Virus record (IMG/VR): IMGVR_UViG_3300034072_000381 | Span: 1-34,964 of that record | Source of the DNA: a virus | Direction: 5' to 3' (one strand) | DNA length: 34,964 bases | Shown: piece after piece, positions 1 to 7,569 of the stretch | Position numbering within the stretch: position 1 is the stretch's first letter | Layout: every line of letters begins with the position of its first letter | The notes under the pieces: model-generated | Seen by the model: the letters and a program-made list of their open reading frames with translations, nothing else | The model's database searches: none | Told to the model about the DNA's origin: nothing | Translations under genes and position numbers: made by a program

Positions 1-127
1 TTGCGTCAGTATCAGCGGGAGTGGGATGACGATAAGAAAGCATTTCGCTCGACACCGAGACACGATTGGTGTAGTCATCCCGCAGATGCGTTTAGAATGA
101 TGGCGGTGGCCTGGCGCGCAGAGCCTA
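1..127. repeat. Left copy of 127-bp terminal direct repeat
   Basis: These 127 bases are identical to the last 127 of the window. The copy lies inside the large terminase reading frame, and joining the two ends keeps that frame intact. The repeat is therefore most simply the overlap left by a short-read assembler on a circular or circularly permuted molecule, not a biological terminal repeat. Confidence 0.97.
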
Positions 128-243
128 AAGCAGACGCAGCGCCAGATCCGAAGGTGTTGTATATCGGCCCACAAAACGAAGTCACACTGAACGATATGTG
201 GGCAGTGCATGAGCGCTCAACGAGCAGGAGAATGCGGATATGA
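1..243 (+). CDS. terL: Terminase large subunit, C-terminal end (gene wraps across contig join)
   Basis: This is the last 80 residues of the large terminase that begins at 33692; the TTG at base 1 is an internal Leu codon, not a start. The visible sequence HPADAFRMMA is the usual end of the terminase nuclease domain, where the Asp is the last metal-binding acidic residue. Across the join the whole protein is 462 aa (382 codons from 33692 to 34837, then 81 codons here including the stop). It ends in ATATGA, so its stop overlaps the next gene's start. Confidence 0.93.
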   Translation: MRQYQREWDDDKKAFRSTPRHDWCSHPADAFRMMAVAWRAEPKADAAPDPKVLYIGPQNEVTLNDMWAVHERSTSRRMRI

Positions 244-530
244 GTGGTGTTTCCAATCCTTATCGCTACCCGTTTGTAGCGCTCGGTACGTCGGCGACGA
301 GTACCTTCGGCGCGACAGGTGATTACGTTCACCGTGCGGTGGTTGCGGTCACAACGGCGGTTTCGGCTGATTGTTCGCTCGCAGTAGGCGGCACGACGAT
401 TGTCGCGCTTCCTGCCGACACTCCGAAAGGCGTGTACGACTTCGAGCTCAACATCGCGACCACAGGCTCGGTTACGGCTACAACGAACGGCGGTAGCTCG
501 ATCACGGTGGTCGGTCTCTTTACGCCATGA
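240..530 (+). CDS. Small beta-rich putative virion protein
   Basis: A 96-residue protein rich in Thr, Val, Ala and Gly with alternating polar and hydrophobic residues, as in the small beta-sandwich proteins of phage heads and tails. No catalytic motif or membrane segment is visible. The ATG overlaps the terminase stop (ATGA) and has AGGAGA upstream. The position between large terminase and portal suggests a head-related or accessory structural role. Function is inferred only from composition and location. Confidence 0.8.
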   Translation: MSGVSNPYRYPFVALGTSATSTFGATGDYVHRAVVAVTTAVSADCSLAVGGTTIVALPADTPKGVYDFELNIATTGSVTATTNGGSSITVVGLFTP

Positions 531-688
531 GCAAGCCAGGCCTTTACGCCAATATCCTTGCGAAGCAGGAGCGGCAGAAACGCCAGCGTGCCGAAGGTCG
601 GCCCGTTGAGCGTACCCGCAAGCCTGGTGAGCCTGGTGCTCCGACTGCCGAGGCATTCCGCGAAAGCGCGAAAACCGCGAAGAAATGA
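527..688 (+). CDS. Conserved 53-aa basic phage protein
   Basis: A 53-residue gene starting at ATG 527, overlapping the previous stop (ATGA) and ending in another ATGA overlap with the next gene. It opens with MSKPGLYANI, has a Lys/Arg-rich middle, then a KPGEPGAPTAEAF stretch and a run ending in KTAKK. I recognise this pattern (GLYANI, basic linker, KPG.xGAPT.xAF) as a recurrent micro-protein beside terminase and portal genes of podoviruses; its function is not known. The highly basic, Gly/Pro-rich composition fits nucleic-acid or virion binding, which is inference. Confidence 0.82.
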   Translation: MSKPGLYANILAKQERQKRQRAEGRPVERTRKPGEPGAPTAEAFRESAKTAKK

Positions 689-981
689 GCGCAGCCTGGC
701 AGCGTAAGGAAGGGAAAAACCCTGCTGGCGGTTTAAACGCCAAGGGGCGTGCGTCTTACAAGCGTGAGACGGGCGGCGAGCTCAAGCCTCCGGTGAAAGC
801 CGGTGACAATCCTCGCCGCGCTTCCTTCCTCGCCCGCATGGGCAATATGCCTGGCCCGATGGAAAAGAACGGCAAGCCGACTCGGTTGGCATTGGCACTG
901 AAAGCATGGGGCGCCTCCAGCAAAGAGGACGCCAAAGCGAAAGCTCGAGCGATATCAGCCCGAAACGAACGGAAGGGTTAA
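685..981 (+). CDS. DUF6321-like phage protein
   Basis: A 98-residue basic protein. The order of motifs matches what I recall of DUF6321: KNPAGGLNAKGRASYKRETG near the N terminus (residues 11-30), then NPRRASFLARMGNMPGPM (about 42-59), then KPTRLALALKAWG. The family occurs in many tailed phages next to terminase or portal genes and has no established function. The start overlaps the previous stop (ATGA). A link to packaging or head assembly is inferred only from its position immediately before the portal gene. Confidence 0.82.
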   Translation: MSAAWQRKEGKNPAGGLNAKGRASYKRETGGELKPPVKAGDNPRRASFLARMGNMPGPMEKNGKPTRLALALKAWGASSKEDAKAKARAISARNERKG

Positions 982-983
982 CG

Positions 984-3257
984 ATGGCACAGGTCACGAA
1001 CAACGAGCTCGAGCGCTTTCTCCGCACGACGGCGACCTACGACAACGAGTTCGCCAAATGGCAGAGCCGTACCAAAAAGCTCATCAAGCGCTACCGCGAT
1101 GACACGCGAGGGCAGACGGGCAACGAAACGGCGAAGTTCAATATCCTCTGGTCAAACGTCCAGACGCTGATTCCTGCCGTATTTGCCAAGCTCCCGAAAG
1201 CTGACGTTTCGCGCAGGTTTGGCGACAACGATCCCGTCGGTCGCGTGGCGTCTATGCTCGCCGAACGCGCACTTGACTTCGAGATCGAGCATTACAGCGA
1301 TTACCGCAGCGCCTTGCGCTATGCCGTTGAGGATCGATTCCTCGGGGGCCGCGGCACGGTGTGGGTGCGTTATGAGCCCCATGTTGCTCCCCAAGGCATC
1401 GAGGATGACGGCGTACTAATCACCGGCACCATCGAAGCAGGGGAGGGTGCACCGCCCGACCTTGAGCAGATCGAATACGAGCGAGCGCCCGTCGACTACG
1501 TGCATTGGCGCGACTTTGGGCATTCGCAGGGCCGTACCTGGGAAGAGGTCACGCAGGTTTGGCGCTGGGTTTACATGACCCGCGAGGCGATGGTCGAGCG
1601 CTTTGGTGAAGAGATGGCGCGCAAGATCCCGCTCGATCAGGGGCCAGAGCCGATCAACGTCTACAACGACAGCGCCCGCAGCTTCAACCGAGCCAAGATC
1701 TGTGAGCTTTGGGATAAAGAATCGCTGAAGGTTTATTGGTTCTGTAAGGGTTTGCCGCAGTTCATCGACGTTCGCGATGACCCGCTCGGCCTCGAAGGCT
1801 TTTTCCCGTGCCCGAAACCGCTCTATGCGACAACGACGAGCGATAGCCTGGTGCCGGTGCCTGACTTTGTGTTGTATCAGGATCAGGCAGTCGAGCTCGA
1901 TATCCTCTCCGATCGCATCGACGGGTTGGTAAAAGCCTTGCGGGTGCGCGGCGTATATGACGCCAGCCAACCTGCCCTGCAGCGCTTGATGACCGAGGGC
2001 GACAACAATGCCCTAATCCCTGTCGATAAGTGGGCAGCATTCGGTGAGAAAGGCGGCCTGAAGGGTAGCATCGACCTGCTCCCGATCGACACCATCGCGC
2101 AGTGCTTGATTCAGTGTTATCAGGCACGCGCTGACATCAAAGCGCAGATCTACGAGATCACGGGCATCAGCGACATCATTCGCGGTCAGACGGCAGCGAG
2201 CGAGACAGCAACAGCGCAGCAGATCAAGGGCCAATACGCAGGCCTCCGCTTGCGTTCCATGCAAGAGGATGTGGCGCTATTCGCCACAGAGGTCTTACGC
2301 CTCAAAGCACAGATCATGCTGATGCACTATGAGGAAAAGACCATACTGCAATATGCAGCAGCAGATCAGATGAATCCGAATGATCAGCAGATGATTCCGC
2401 AAGCGCTGCAGCTGTTACGCGACAAACCGCTACGCACTTTCCGCATCGATATCGCGGCTGACAGTCTGGTGCAGATTGACGAGCAGCAGATGAAGCGCGA
2501 TCGGTTGGAGTTCCTGCAGGCCTTTGGCGGGTTCCTAAACCAGGCGCTCCCCGTCGGCCAGGCAGCCCCTGAAATGGTGCCGATGATGATGGAACTGCTG
2601 AAATTCGGCGTTCAGGCGTTCAAGGCAGCGCGACCGCTCGAGGGCGAGCTTGACCTGGTGGTGAGCCAAGCGAAAGAGCAGGTGGCGAATCCGCAGCCTG
2701 ATCCCGCCTTGCAAGCGCAGCAACAGCAAGCGCAAGCGCTGCAGCAGATGGAGATGCAAAAGGCGCAGATGGCGGCACAGACCGAGCAAGCGAAGCTGCA
2801 GACCCAGTTGCAGGTCGAGCAACTCAAGGCGCAGAACGACTCGCAACTTGAGCAGATGCGTCAGCAGTTCGAGGCGCAGATCGAGCAGCAAAAGCTCGCC
2901 GCGCAGCAGCAGATCGAGAAATACAAGGCCGACCTCGATGCCGCTACGGCGGTCATGGTCGCTCGCATACGCGCCAACCCAGGGCTCGATATCCCGGCAC
3001 TCGAGGCGCAACAAGCGGTGTCCGAAAAGGTCATGGCCGATATGGGCGCCGATGTGCGGGCGCAACTTGATCGCATCGCGCAGCTGTACGAGCAGATGGC
3101 GAACTCGAACAACGAGAATATGTCGGGCGTTCGCGCAGCGCTTACGACGCTCACCGCTCCGAAACGGATCATTCGCGGGCCTGATGGCCGAGCGGTGGGT
3201 GTTGAGGCGGTGCAGCAATCCTTTGCCGAGTTTGAACCTGGCATGAGGCCGCAATAA
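984..3257 (+). CDS. Portal protein
   Basis: A 757-residue protein that would form the dodecameric ring at the head vertex through which DNA is packaged and ejected. The size, the N-terminal region (LWSNVQTLIPAVFAKLPK, then conserved FLGGRGTVWVRYEP near residue 125) and the position downstream of the terminase are typical of podovirus portals. Residues of about 570-650 form a Gln/Ala/Lys-rich coiled coil, the expected C-terminal barrel or crown helix. I chose ATG 984 because GGAAGGG lies 6 bases upstream and MAQVTNNELERF is a sensible N terminus. An earlier in-frame ATG at 906 would overlap the preceding gene by 76 bases and has no such site. Confidence 0.92.
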   Translation: MAQVTNNELERFLRTTATYDNEFAKWQSRTKKLIKRYRDDTRGQTGNETAKFNILWSNVQTLIPAVFAKLPKADVSRRFGDNDPVGRVASMLAERALDFEIEHYSDYRSALRYAVEDRFLGGRGTVWVRYEPHVAPQGIEDDGVLITGTIEAGEGAPPDLEQIEYERAPVDYVHWRDFGHSQGRTWEEVTQVWRWVYMTREAMVERFGEEMARKIPLDQGPEPINVYNDSARSFNRAKICELWDKESLKVYWFCKGLPQFIDVRDDPLGLEGFFPCPKPLYATTTSDSLVPVPDFVLYQDQAVELDILSDRIDGLVKALRVRGVYDASQPALQRLMTEGDNNALIPVDKWAAFGEKGGLKGSIDLLPIDTIAQCLIQCYQARADIKAQIYEITGISDIIRGQTAASETATAQQIKGQYAGLRLRSMQEDVALFATEVLRLKAQIMLMHYEEKTILQYAAADQMNPNDQQMIPQALQLLRDKPLRTFRIDIAADSLVQIDEQQMKRDRLEFLQAFGGFLNQALPVGQAAPEMVPMMMELLKFGVQAFKAARPLEGELDLVVSQAKEQVANPQPDPALQAQQQQAQALQQMEMQKAQMAAQTEQAKLQTQLQVEQLKAQNDSQLEQMRQQFEAQIEQQKLAAQQQIEKYKADLDAATAVMVARIRANPGLDIPALEAQQAVSEKVMADMGADVRAQLDRIAQLYEQMANSNNENMSGVRAALTTLTAPKRIIRGPDGRAVGVEAVQQSFAEFEPGMRPQ

Positions 3258-3442
3258 TGGTGATGACAACCAAAGGCGAGATGGATGAGGCGCTACTCGA
3301 GAAACGCCAGGGCGCGATCGAGAACAATCACGAATTTACGCAATGGGTCGAATACTGGCATGAGGGCGAGCTAGTGCATCGATCGGTGCACGTTCAGTTA
3401 AAGCAAGCGCCCGCTCTCTTTCCCGAACTGGAGAAACTCTGA
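3257..3442 (+). CDS. Small conserved phage protein downstream of portal
   Basis: A 61-residue acidic protein with the core GEMDEALLEKR and WVEYWHEGELVHRSVHVQLK. I have seen this short pattern (GEMDE.LLEKR followed by EYW..G.LVHRS) downstream of podovirus portal genes, but no function is known. The ATG overlaps the portal stop (TAATG), and the stop overlaps the next ATG. A second in-frame ATG at 3263 is an alternative start. Tight coupling to the portal and the following virion genes suggests a head-assembly role. Confidence 0.8.
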   Translation: MVMTTKGEMDEALLEKRQGAIENNHEFTQWVEYWHEGELVHRSVHVQLKQAPALFPELEKL

Positions 3443-3897
3443 TGGCGAATTCCCAAGCAATGTGCACATCGTTCAAGGTCGAAATCTTGGGCGGCGTTCA
3501 CGCAATCGGCACCCCTCCCACTCGCGGCACGACCGCCAAGGATACGTTCAAAGCCGCCCTTTTCGAGGATACGGCAAGCCTCGGTGCGGCCACGACGGCT
3601 TATAGCTCCTCAGGCGAAGTGTCGGGCGCAGGCTATTCCACAGGCGGCATCACGGTATCGAACGCCACTGATCCCGCCTCAAGCGGCACGACGGCGTACT
3701 GGACGCCCTCGGCCTCGCTGACGTACAGCAATGTCACGCTTACGACTCCGTTTGATGCGGTGTTGATCTACAACAGCACGCAATCGGATAAGGCCGTGGC
3801 CGTTTACACCTTTGGGAGCCAAACGGTAACGAGCGGCACGTTCATTCTCACGATGCCGACGAACGACGCCACCACTGGCCTTTTACGCATCGCGTGA
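3442..3897 (+). CDS. Putative virion structural protein, beta-rich
   Basis: A 151-residue protein starting MANSQAMCTSFKVEILGGVHAIG, with a FKAALF segment and a Ser/Thr/Gly-rich remainder with alternating hydrophobic residues, consistent with a beta-sandwich head or tail protein. A short N-terminal helix followed by this fold type recurs in marine and freshwater podoviruses between portal and capsid genes. No enzyme motif is visible. It starts at an overlap with the preceding TGA. Its exact virion location cannot be told from the sequence. Confidence 0.82.
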   Translation: MANSQAMCTSFKVEILGGVHAIGTPPTRGTTAKDTFKAALFEDTASLGAATTAYSSSGEVSGAGYSTGGITVSNATDPASSGTTAYWTPSASLTYSNVTLTTPFDAVLIYNSTQSDKAVAVYTFGSQTVTSGTFILTMPTNDATTGLLRIA

Positions 3898-3900
3898 TGA

Positions 3901-4677
3901 ATGGCACAGGGGCCGTGGGATACAGGGACTTGGGATGACGCAGAATGGGACAGTCTCCCGATCACGACGGTTGTCGGCACAGGCGGTGTCGGCAACCTCG
4001 GCGTCGAGCAATCCCAAACGGTCTCAGGTGAAAGCGCAACCGGCGAAGTCGGAGACGCCACCGGCAGCACGACCGTCGGCGCCTCGGGCGTCAGTGCCAG
4101 CGGCGAGACGGGAAGCCTGGGACAAAGCACTGAAGCGGGCCTTACGGGTGTCAGCGCCACCGGAGAAACCGGCGACCCCCTTGATAGTGTCACCGTCGCA
4201 CTTACGGGTGTGGTGGGCTCAGGCCTGGTTGGAGACGAAAGCGATTCTATCGAGGTTGGCCTCGGCGGCACGGCTGGAACGGGTGAGCTCGGTAGCTTCG
4301 ACAACAGCGCCAGCGCCGCCATCACCGGCGTCGACGCCACAACGGCGCTCGGCACCCTCACTCCGGTTATCCAACCGCCCAGCATCATCGTCGACACGCA
4401 CGACGGCGGCGATGACAAACGACGCAAAAAGCTCTGGGAAGAAGAGCAACGCAAAAAAACGCGGCGGCGGGAAGAGTTAATCGCAGCGTATGAGGATCTT
4501 TTTGAGGCAAAACCCGCGCTGGCCGAATCCATTGTTGGCCCGTACATCAAGCCTAAGTCACGAACGGCTATTCCCGAAGTGGATTGGGAAGGTTTGCTGC
4601 AGAACCTCGATCGCGTCGAGGCTTTGTACCGCGAGCATAGAGAAATGGACGATGAAGATGTATTGTTACTGATATGA
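3901..4677 (+). CDS. Structural protein with six perfect-length 20-residue repeats
   Basis: A 258-residue protein in three parts. Residues 1-25 hold a WDTGTWDDAEWD motif. Residues 26-145 are six consecutive units of exactly 20 residues, of the pattern (A/G)(T/S)GE.GD....S..V.L.GV., followed by a truncated seventh. The C-terminal third is charged and helical (DDKRRKKLWEEEQRKKTRRRE, then a 60-residue helical segment ending in DEDVLLLI). Such Gly-spaced repeats (ATGETG...TGVS) recur in phage virion proteins and probably build a beta-solenoid or beta-stack. The gene lies four bases after the previous stop and overlaps the next gene by ATGA. The helical tail may anchor it to the virion; that is inference. 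Confidence 0.83.
   Translation: MAQGPWDTGTWDDAEWDSLPITTVVGTGGVGNLGVEQSQTVSGESATGEVGDATGSTTVGASGVSASGETGSLGQSTEAGLTGVSATGETGDPLDSVTVALTGVVGSGLVGDESDSIEVGLGGTAGTGELGSFDNSASAAITGVDATTALGTLTPVIQPPSIIVDTHDGGDDKRRKKLWEEEQRKKTRRREELIAAYEDLFEAKPALAESIVGPYIKPKSRTAIPEVDWEGLLQNLDRVEALYREHREMDDEDVLLLI
3976..4335 (+). repeat. Six 60-bp tandem coding repeats
   Basis: Six in-frame 60-bp units encode 20-residue repeats without any insertion or deletion. The amino-acid pattern is conserved much better than the DNA, which argues for old duplications kept by protein structure rather than recent slippage. Confidence 0.85.
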
Positions 4678-5021
4678 AACGCACCTACGTTTACATCGAC
4701 GGCGAATTTGTGGAAAAGAAGCGCGACGAAAATGGGCGCTTGCATTACATCATGCCCGACATCCAGCCCTACAAAAGCATGATTGACGGTCGCATGATCA
4801 CCTCGCGCTCAGAACACCGAGCGCATTTGAAAGCCAACAACTGCATCGAGGTCGGCAACGAAGATCCGACCAAGCACATCAAGCGCGAAAAGCCTAAAAC
4901 CTCGCGGGTTGACGTATTGCGGCATCAGCTGGCCAGCCTTACTCACGCTCAGGCCAACAAGATCCTTGAGCGACTGCGCGACGAAGTTCGATTTACTCAC
5001 GATCCCCACAGGAGACGGTAA
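4674..5021 (+). CDS. Conserved phage protein of unknown function
   Basis: A 115-residue basic protein. The centre, HYIMPDIQPYKSMIDGRMITSRSEHRAHLKANNCIEVGNE, is a motif I recognise from podovirus head modules: a short beta-hairpin followed by a basic SRSEHRxHLK helix. The C-terminal 35 residues are probably helical. No catalytic site is seen. It starts within the previous gene's stop (ATGA) and ends just before the scaffold gene. A small DNA- or head-associated protein is likely. Confidence 0.82.
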   Translation: MKRTYVYIDGEFVEKKRDENGRLHYIMPDIQPYKSMIDGRMITSRSEHRAHLKANNCIEVGNEDPTKHIKREKPKTSRVDVLRHQLASLTHAQANKILERLRDEVRFTHDPHRRR

Positions 5022-5023
5022 CG

Positions 5024-6031
5024 ATGGATATGGAAAATCAGGCTGACACCCAAGACCCAGGGCAAGAGCAGCCGCTAGACCGCAAAGAGCTTCTCGCACA
5101 GCAGTTTGATGCCGTGGAAGCGGGCGAAGATCCCGCCCCCCAGGCCAGCAATCGAGATCAATCAGGTCGGTTTACGAAAACCAAAGAGCCGGCACCGCAA
5201 GAACCTGCCGAACAGCCGGTATGGTCGAAGCCGCCCGCCTCATGGAAAAAGGAATATCACGAGTATTGGCACAAAGCCGACCCTAAACTGCGCGAATACG
5301 CCTGGCAGCGCGAAGAGCAGATGAAAAAAGGCGTCGAGCCGCTCCTTTCCAAGGCTCAATTTGCCGATGCGATGAACGAGGCGCTCGAGCCGTATATGGC
5401 GACGATCCGCGGGCTCGGCATGACGCCTGATAAGGCCGTTGCCGCGCTCGCACAGGCCGACCATACGCTCCGAACGTCGCCGCCAGAGCAAAAAATGCAG
5501 TATTTCCTGCAATTGGCGCAGAGCTATGGCATTAACCTCGGCCAATTAGGCCAAGGTGGGCAGGCCGCGATGCCGCAAGCGCCAGGCGCCGTCGATCCGA
5601 TGGTGTGGCAGTTGCAAAACGAGCTTAACGCCATGCGTGGCGAGGTAATGGGCTGGAAGCAGCAGCAGGAAATGCAGCAGAACCAGCAGTTACTCAACGA
5701 AATTAACGATTTCTCGCTGAAGGCCGAGCATTTTGAAGACGCTCGACCGACCATGATCCAGCTTTTACAGAGCGGGGTTGCGGAAACGCTAGAAGATGCG
5801 TATGAAAAAGCGATAAGATTAGATTCAGAGCTGTTTGAGCGGGTGCAATCGGCCTCACAGGCGCAGGTTGCAGCTAAACAGGCAGCGCAGAAAGATCGAG
5901 CAGCAAAATCTGCCCGAGCAGCCGCGGTTAGCGTCAGAGGTTCCACACCAGGAACCAACACGGCTTCCAAAGCGCAAAGTCGCCGCTCTCTGCTTGAGGA
6001 GGCATTCTCCGATTTAGAGCAGCGGTTATAA
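5024..6031 (+). CDS. Scaffolding-type head assembly protein
   Basis: A 335-residue acidic, Gln/Glu/Ala-rich, mostly helical protein immediately upstream of the major capsid gene, the standard place for a scaffold. The N-terminal 60 residues look disordered (Asp/Glu/Gln/Pro-rich). Residues around 65-85 contain PPASWKKEYHEYWHKADPKLREY, a motif I associate with podovirus scaffold proteins, followed by long amphipathic helices and a Gln-rich coiled coil (about 200-230). The C terminus has a basic helix rich in Arg and Lys, which in known scaffolds binds the coat protein. Start ATG 5024 has AGGAGA 9 bases upstream. Confidence 0.85.
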   Translation: MDMENQADTQDPGQEQPLDRKELLAQQFDAVEAGEDPAPQASNRDQSGRFTKTKEPAPQEPAEQPVWSKPPASWKKEYHEYWHKADPKLREYAWQREEQMKKGVEPLLSKAQFADAMNEALEPYMATIRGLGMTPDKAVAALAQADHTLRTSPPEQKMQYFLQLAQSYGINLGQLGQGGQAAMPQAPGAVDPMVWQLQNELNAMRGEVMGWKQQQEMQQNQQLLNEINDFSLKAEHFEDARPTMIQLLQSGVAETLEDAYEKAIRLDSELFERVQSASQAQVAAKQAAQKDRAAKSARAAAVSVRGSTPGTNTASKAQSRRSLLEEAFSDLEQRL

Positions 6032-6054
6032 ATAACTGATATAGGAGTTAAATC

Positions 6055-7074
6055 ATGGCATTTGCCAACTCAAGTATCAGCGACATCATTGCGACTAACA
6101 TTCAAAGCCGTACTGGTGAACTCGCTGATAACGTGACCAACAACAACGCCTTGCTGCGTCGGTTGAAGGATCGCGGAAACATTAAGACGTTTTCTGGCGG
6201 TAACGTCATCCTCCAGGAAATCATGTACAACGATGACACCACCAACAACACGAATTCCTATTCGGGTTACGAGGTGCTCAACGTCTCGCAAAACAGCCCC
6301 ATCTCGGCGGCCCAGTTCTCGATCAAGCAATACGCGGCTGCCGTGTCCATCTCGGGCCTCGAGATGATTCAGAACAGCGGCAAGGAAGCGATCATCGACT
6401 TGCTTGACGGACGTATGGAAGTGGCCGAAGCGCAATTGGCGAACCGCATCAGCGGTGACCTCTACGGCGACGGCACCGGCAACGCTGGCAAGAACCTCGA
6501 CGGTCTTGCGATTGCAGTGCCGGATTCGCCTTCCTCGGGCACCTACGGCGGTATCAACCGCGCTGTGTGGCAGTTCTGGCGCTCGGTGGCCTATTCTGGC
6601 GTCACCGATGGCGGCGCTGCCGTGTCGGCCTCCAACATTCAGCAGTACATGGACGCGCTCGCTGTTCAGCTGATTCGCGGCACCGACAAGCCCGATTTGA
6701 TCGTTGCGGATAACAACTATTACCGCCTCTATCTGCAGTCTCTGCAGAGCATCCAGCGCATCACCGATCAAGGATCGGGCATGGCGGGTGCAGGCTTTGC
6801 CTCGCTGAAGTATTACGGCGCCGGCATGGCCTCGGATGTGGTGCTCGATGGTGGTGTGGGCTCCAGCACTTACAACAGTGGCTCGGGCAACGCCAACCAT
6901 ATGTGGTTCCTCAACACCAAGTACCTGATGTTCCGTCCCCACAAAGATCGCAACTTCGTTCCGATCGGTGGCGAGCGCCAGGCCGTCAACCAAGATGCGA
7001 TCGTCAAATTGATCGGCTTTGCCGGCAACTTGACCTCGAGCGGCCCGCAGTTTTGCGGCGTCCTGATCGCTTAA
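6055..7074 (+). CDS. Major capsid protein (HK97-fold type)
   Basis: A 339-residue protein, the length expected of an HK97-fold coat protein that forms the icosahedral shell. It follows the scaffold gene and precedes a decoration-type gene. The N terminus (DIIATNIQSRTGELADNVTNNNALLRRLKDRG, then a strand GGNVILQEIMY) resembles the capsid proteins of many podoviruses. Internal sequences such as KYLMFRPHKDRNFVPIG and the final GPQFCGVLIA also fit. The ribosome binding site TAGGAG is strong, as expected for the most abundant protein. Codon use is strongly biased, which opens a long meaningless frame on the other strand. Confidence 0.92.
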   Translation: MAFANSSISDIIATNIQSRTGELADNVTNNNALLRRLKDRGNIKTFSGGNVILQEIMYNDDTTNNTNSYSGYEVLNVSQNSPISAAQFSIKQYAAAVSISGLEMIQNSGKEAIIDLLDGRMEVAEAQLANRISGDLYGDGTGNAGKNLDGLAIAVPDSPSSGTYGGINRAVWQFWRSVAYSGVTDGGAAVSASNIQQYMDALAVQLIRGTDKPDLIVADNNYYRLYLQSLQSIQRITDQGSGMAGAGFASLKYYGAGMASDVVLDGGVGSSTYNSGSGNANHMWFLNTKYLMFRPHKDRNFVPIGGERQAVNQDAIVKLIGFAGNLTSSGPQFCGVLIA

Positions 7075-7086
7075 GGAGATACGAAA

Positions 7087-7569
7087 ATGGCTAACATTGT
7101 TAACGGTTTTGCGTATCCCGCCTTGGGTTACACCCAATCAAGCCCGTCGATTGCGGTCGGCACGGTGGTGACCTTGGACGATGGCGGCATGGCCGTCTAC
7201 GTTCAGGCTGCCTCGGCGCTCTCGCAGTACAACGCGGTTTGCATTCCCAACACCAACATTGCCACGAACGCGACCACCGCCCGTGTCGCCGCCACCAAGC
7301 GTGTCGGCTTCGCGCAGGTGTCCATCGCCTCGGGCGACTATGGTTGGGTGCACCTCGGCGGCAAGGTTCGCGTGAAGGTCTCGGCGTCCTGCTTACCGGC
7401 AGTCGCCTTGTACACGACCACGACCGAAGGCGTCTTGGATGACGCTACGGTGTCGGGCGCCCTGGTGGCAGGTGTGGTGACGGAAGTCACTGCGTCGGCA
7501 ACCTCGGCCATGACGGCTGTAGCGGCGTACACGATGGTTATTCCGGTTCCGTCGAACGCGACCCCGTAA
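7087..7569 (+). CDS. Putative head decoration/cement protein
   Basis: A 160-residue beta-rich protein just after the capsid gene, with a strong AAGGAG site 8 bases before its ATG. Alternating Val/Thr/Ala segments with GDYGWVHLGGKVRVKVS and a capsid-like bias toward small residues fit a capsid-decorating or spike protein. The arrangement (coat, then an abundant small beta protein) is like that of DUF2190-type cement proteins, though I cannot prove membership by eye. Confidence 0.8.
   Translation: MANIVNGFAYPALGYTQSSPSIAVGTVVTLDDGGMAVYVQAASALSQYNAVCIPNTNIATNATTARVAATKRVGFAQVSIASGDYGWVHLGGKVRVKVSASCLPAVALYTTTTEGVLDDATVSGALVAGVVTEVTASATSAMTAVAAYTMVIPVPSNATP

Noticed and set aside
906-983. Upstream start for the portal gene at 906
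   Set aside because: It would overlap the DUF6321-like gene by 76 bases without a ribosome binding site, while 984 has GGAAGGG.
2535-3269. Leu/Arg-rich antisense frame over the portal coiled coil
   Set aside because: The complement of Gln codons gives Leu codons; a classic shadow of a Gln-rich helix.
3804-4745. 313-codon antisense frame over the repeat protein
   Set aside because: Arises because the 60-bp repeats contain no stop on the opposite strand; Ser/Pro/Val-rich shadow without start signals.
6070-7137. 355-codon open frame antisense to the major capsid gene
   Set aside because: A mirror of strong codon bias in the capsid gene; composition is meaningless (runs of Val, His, Arg), there is no ribosome binding site, and the plus-strand gene is certain.
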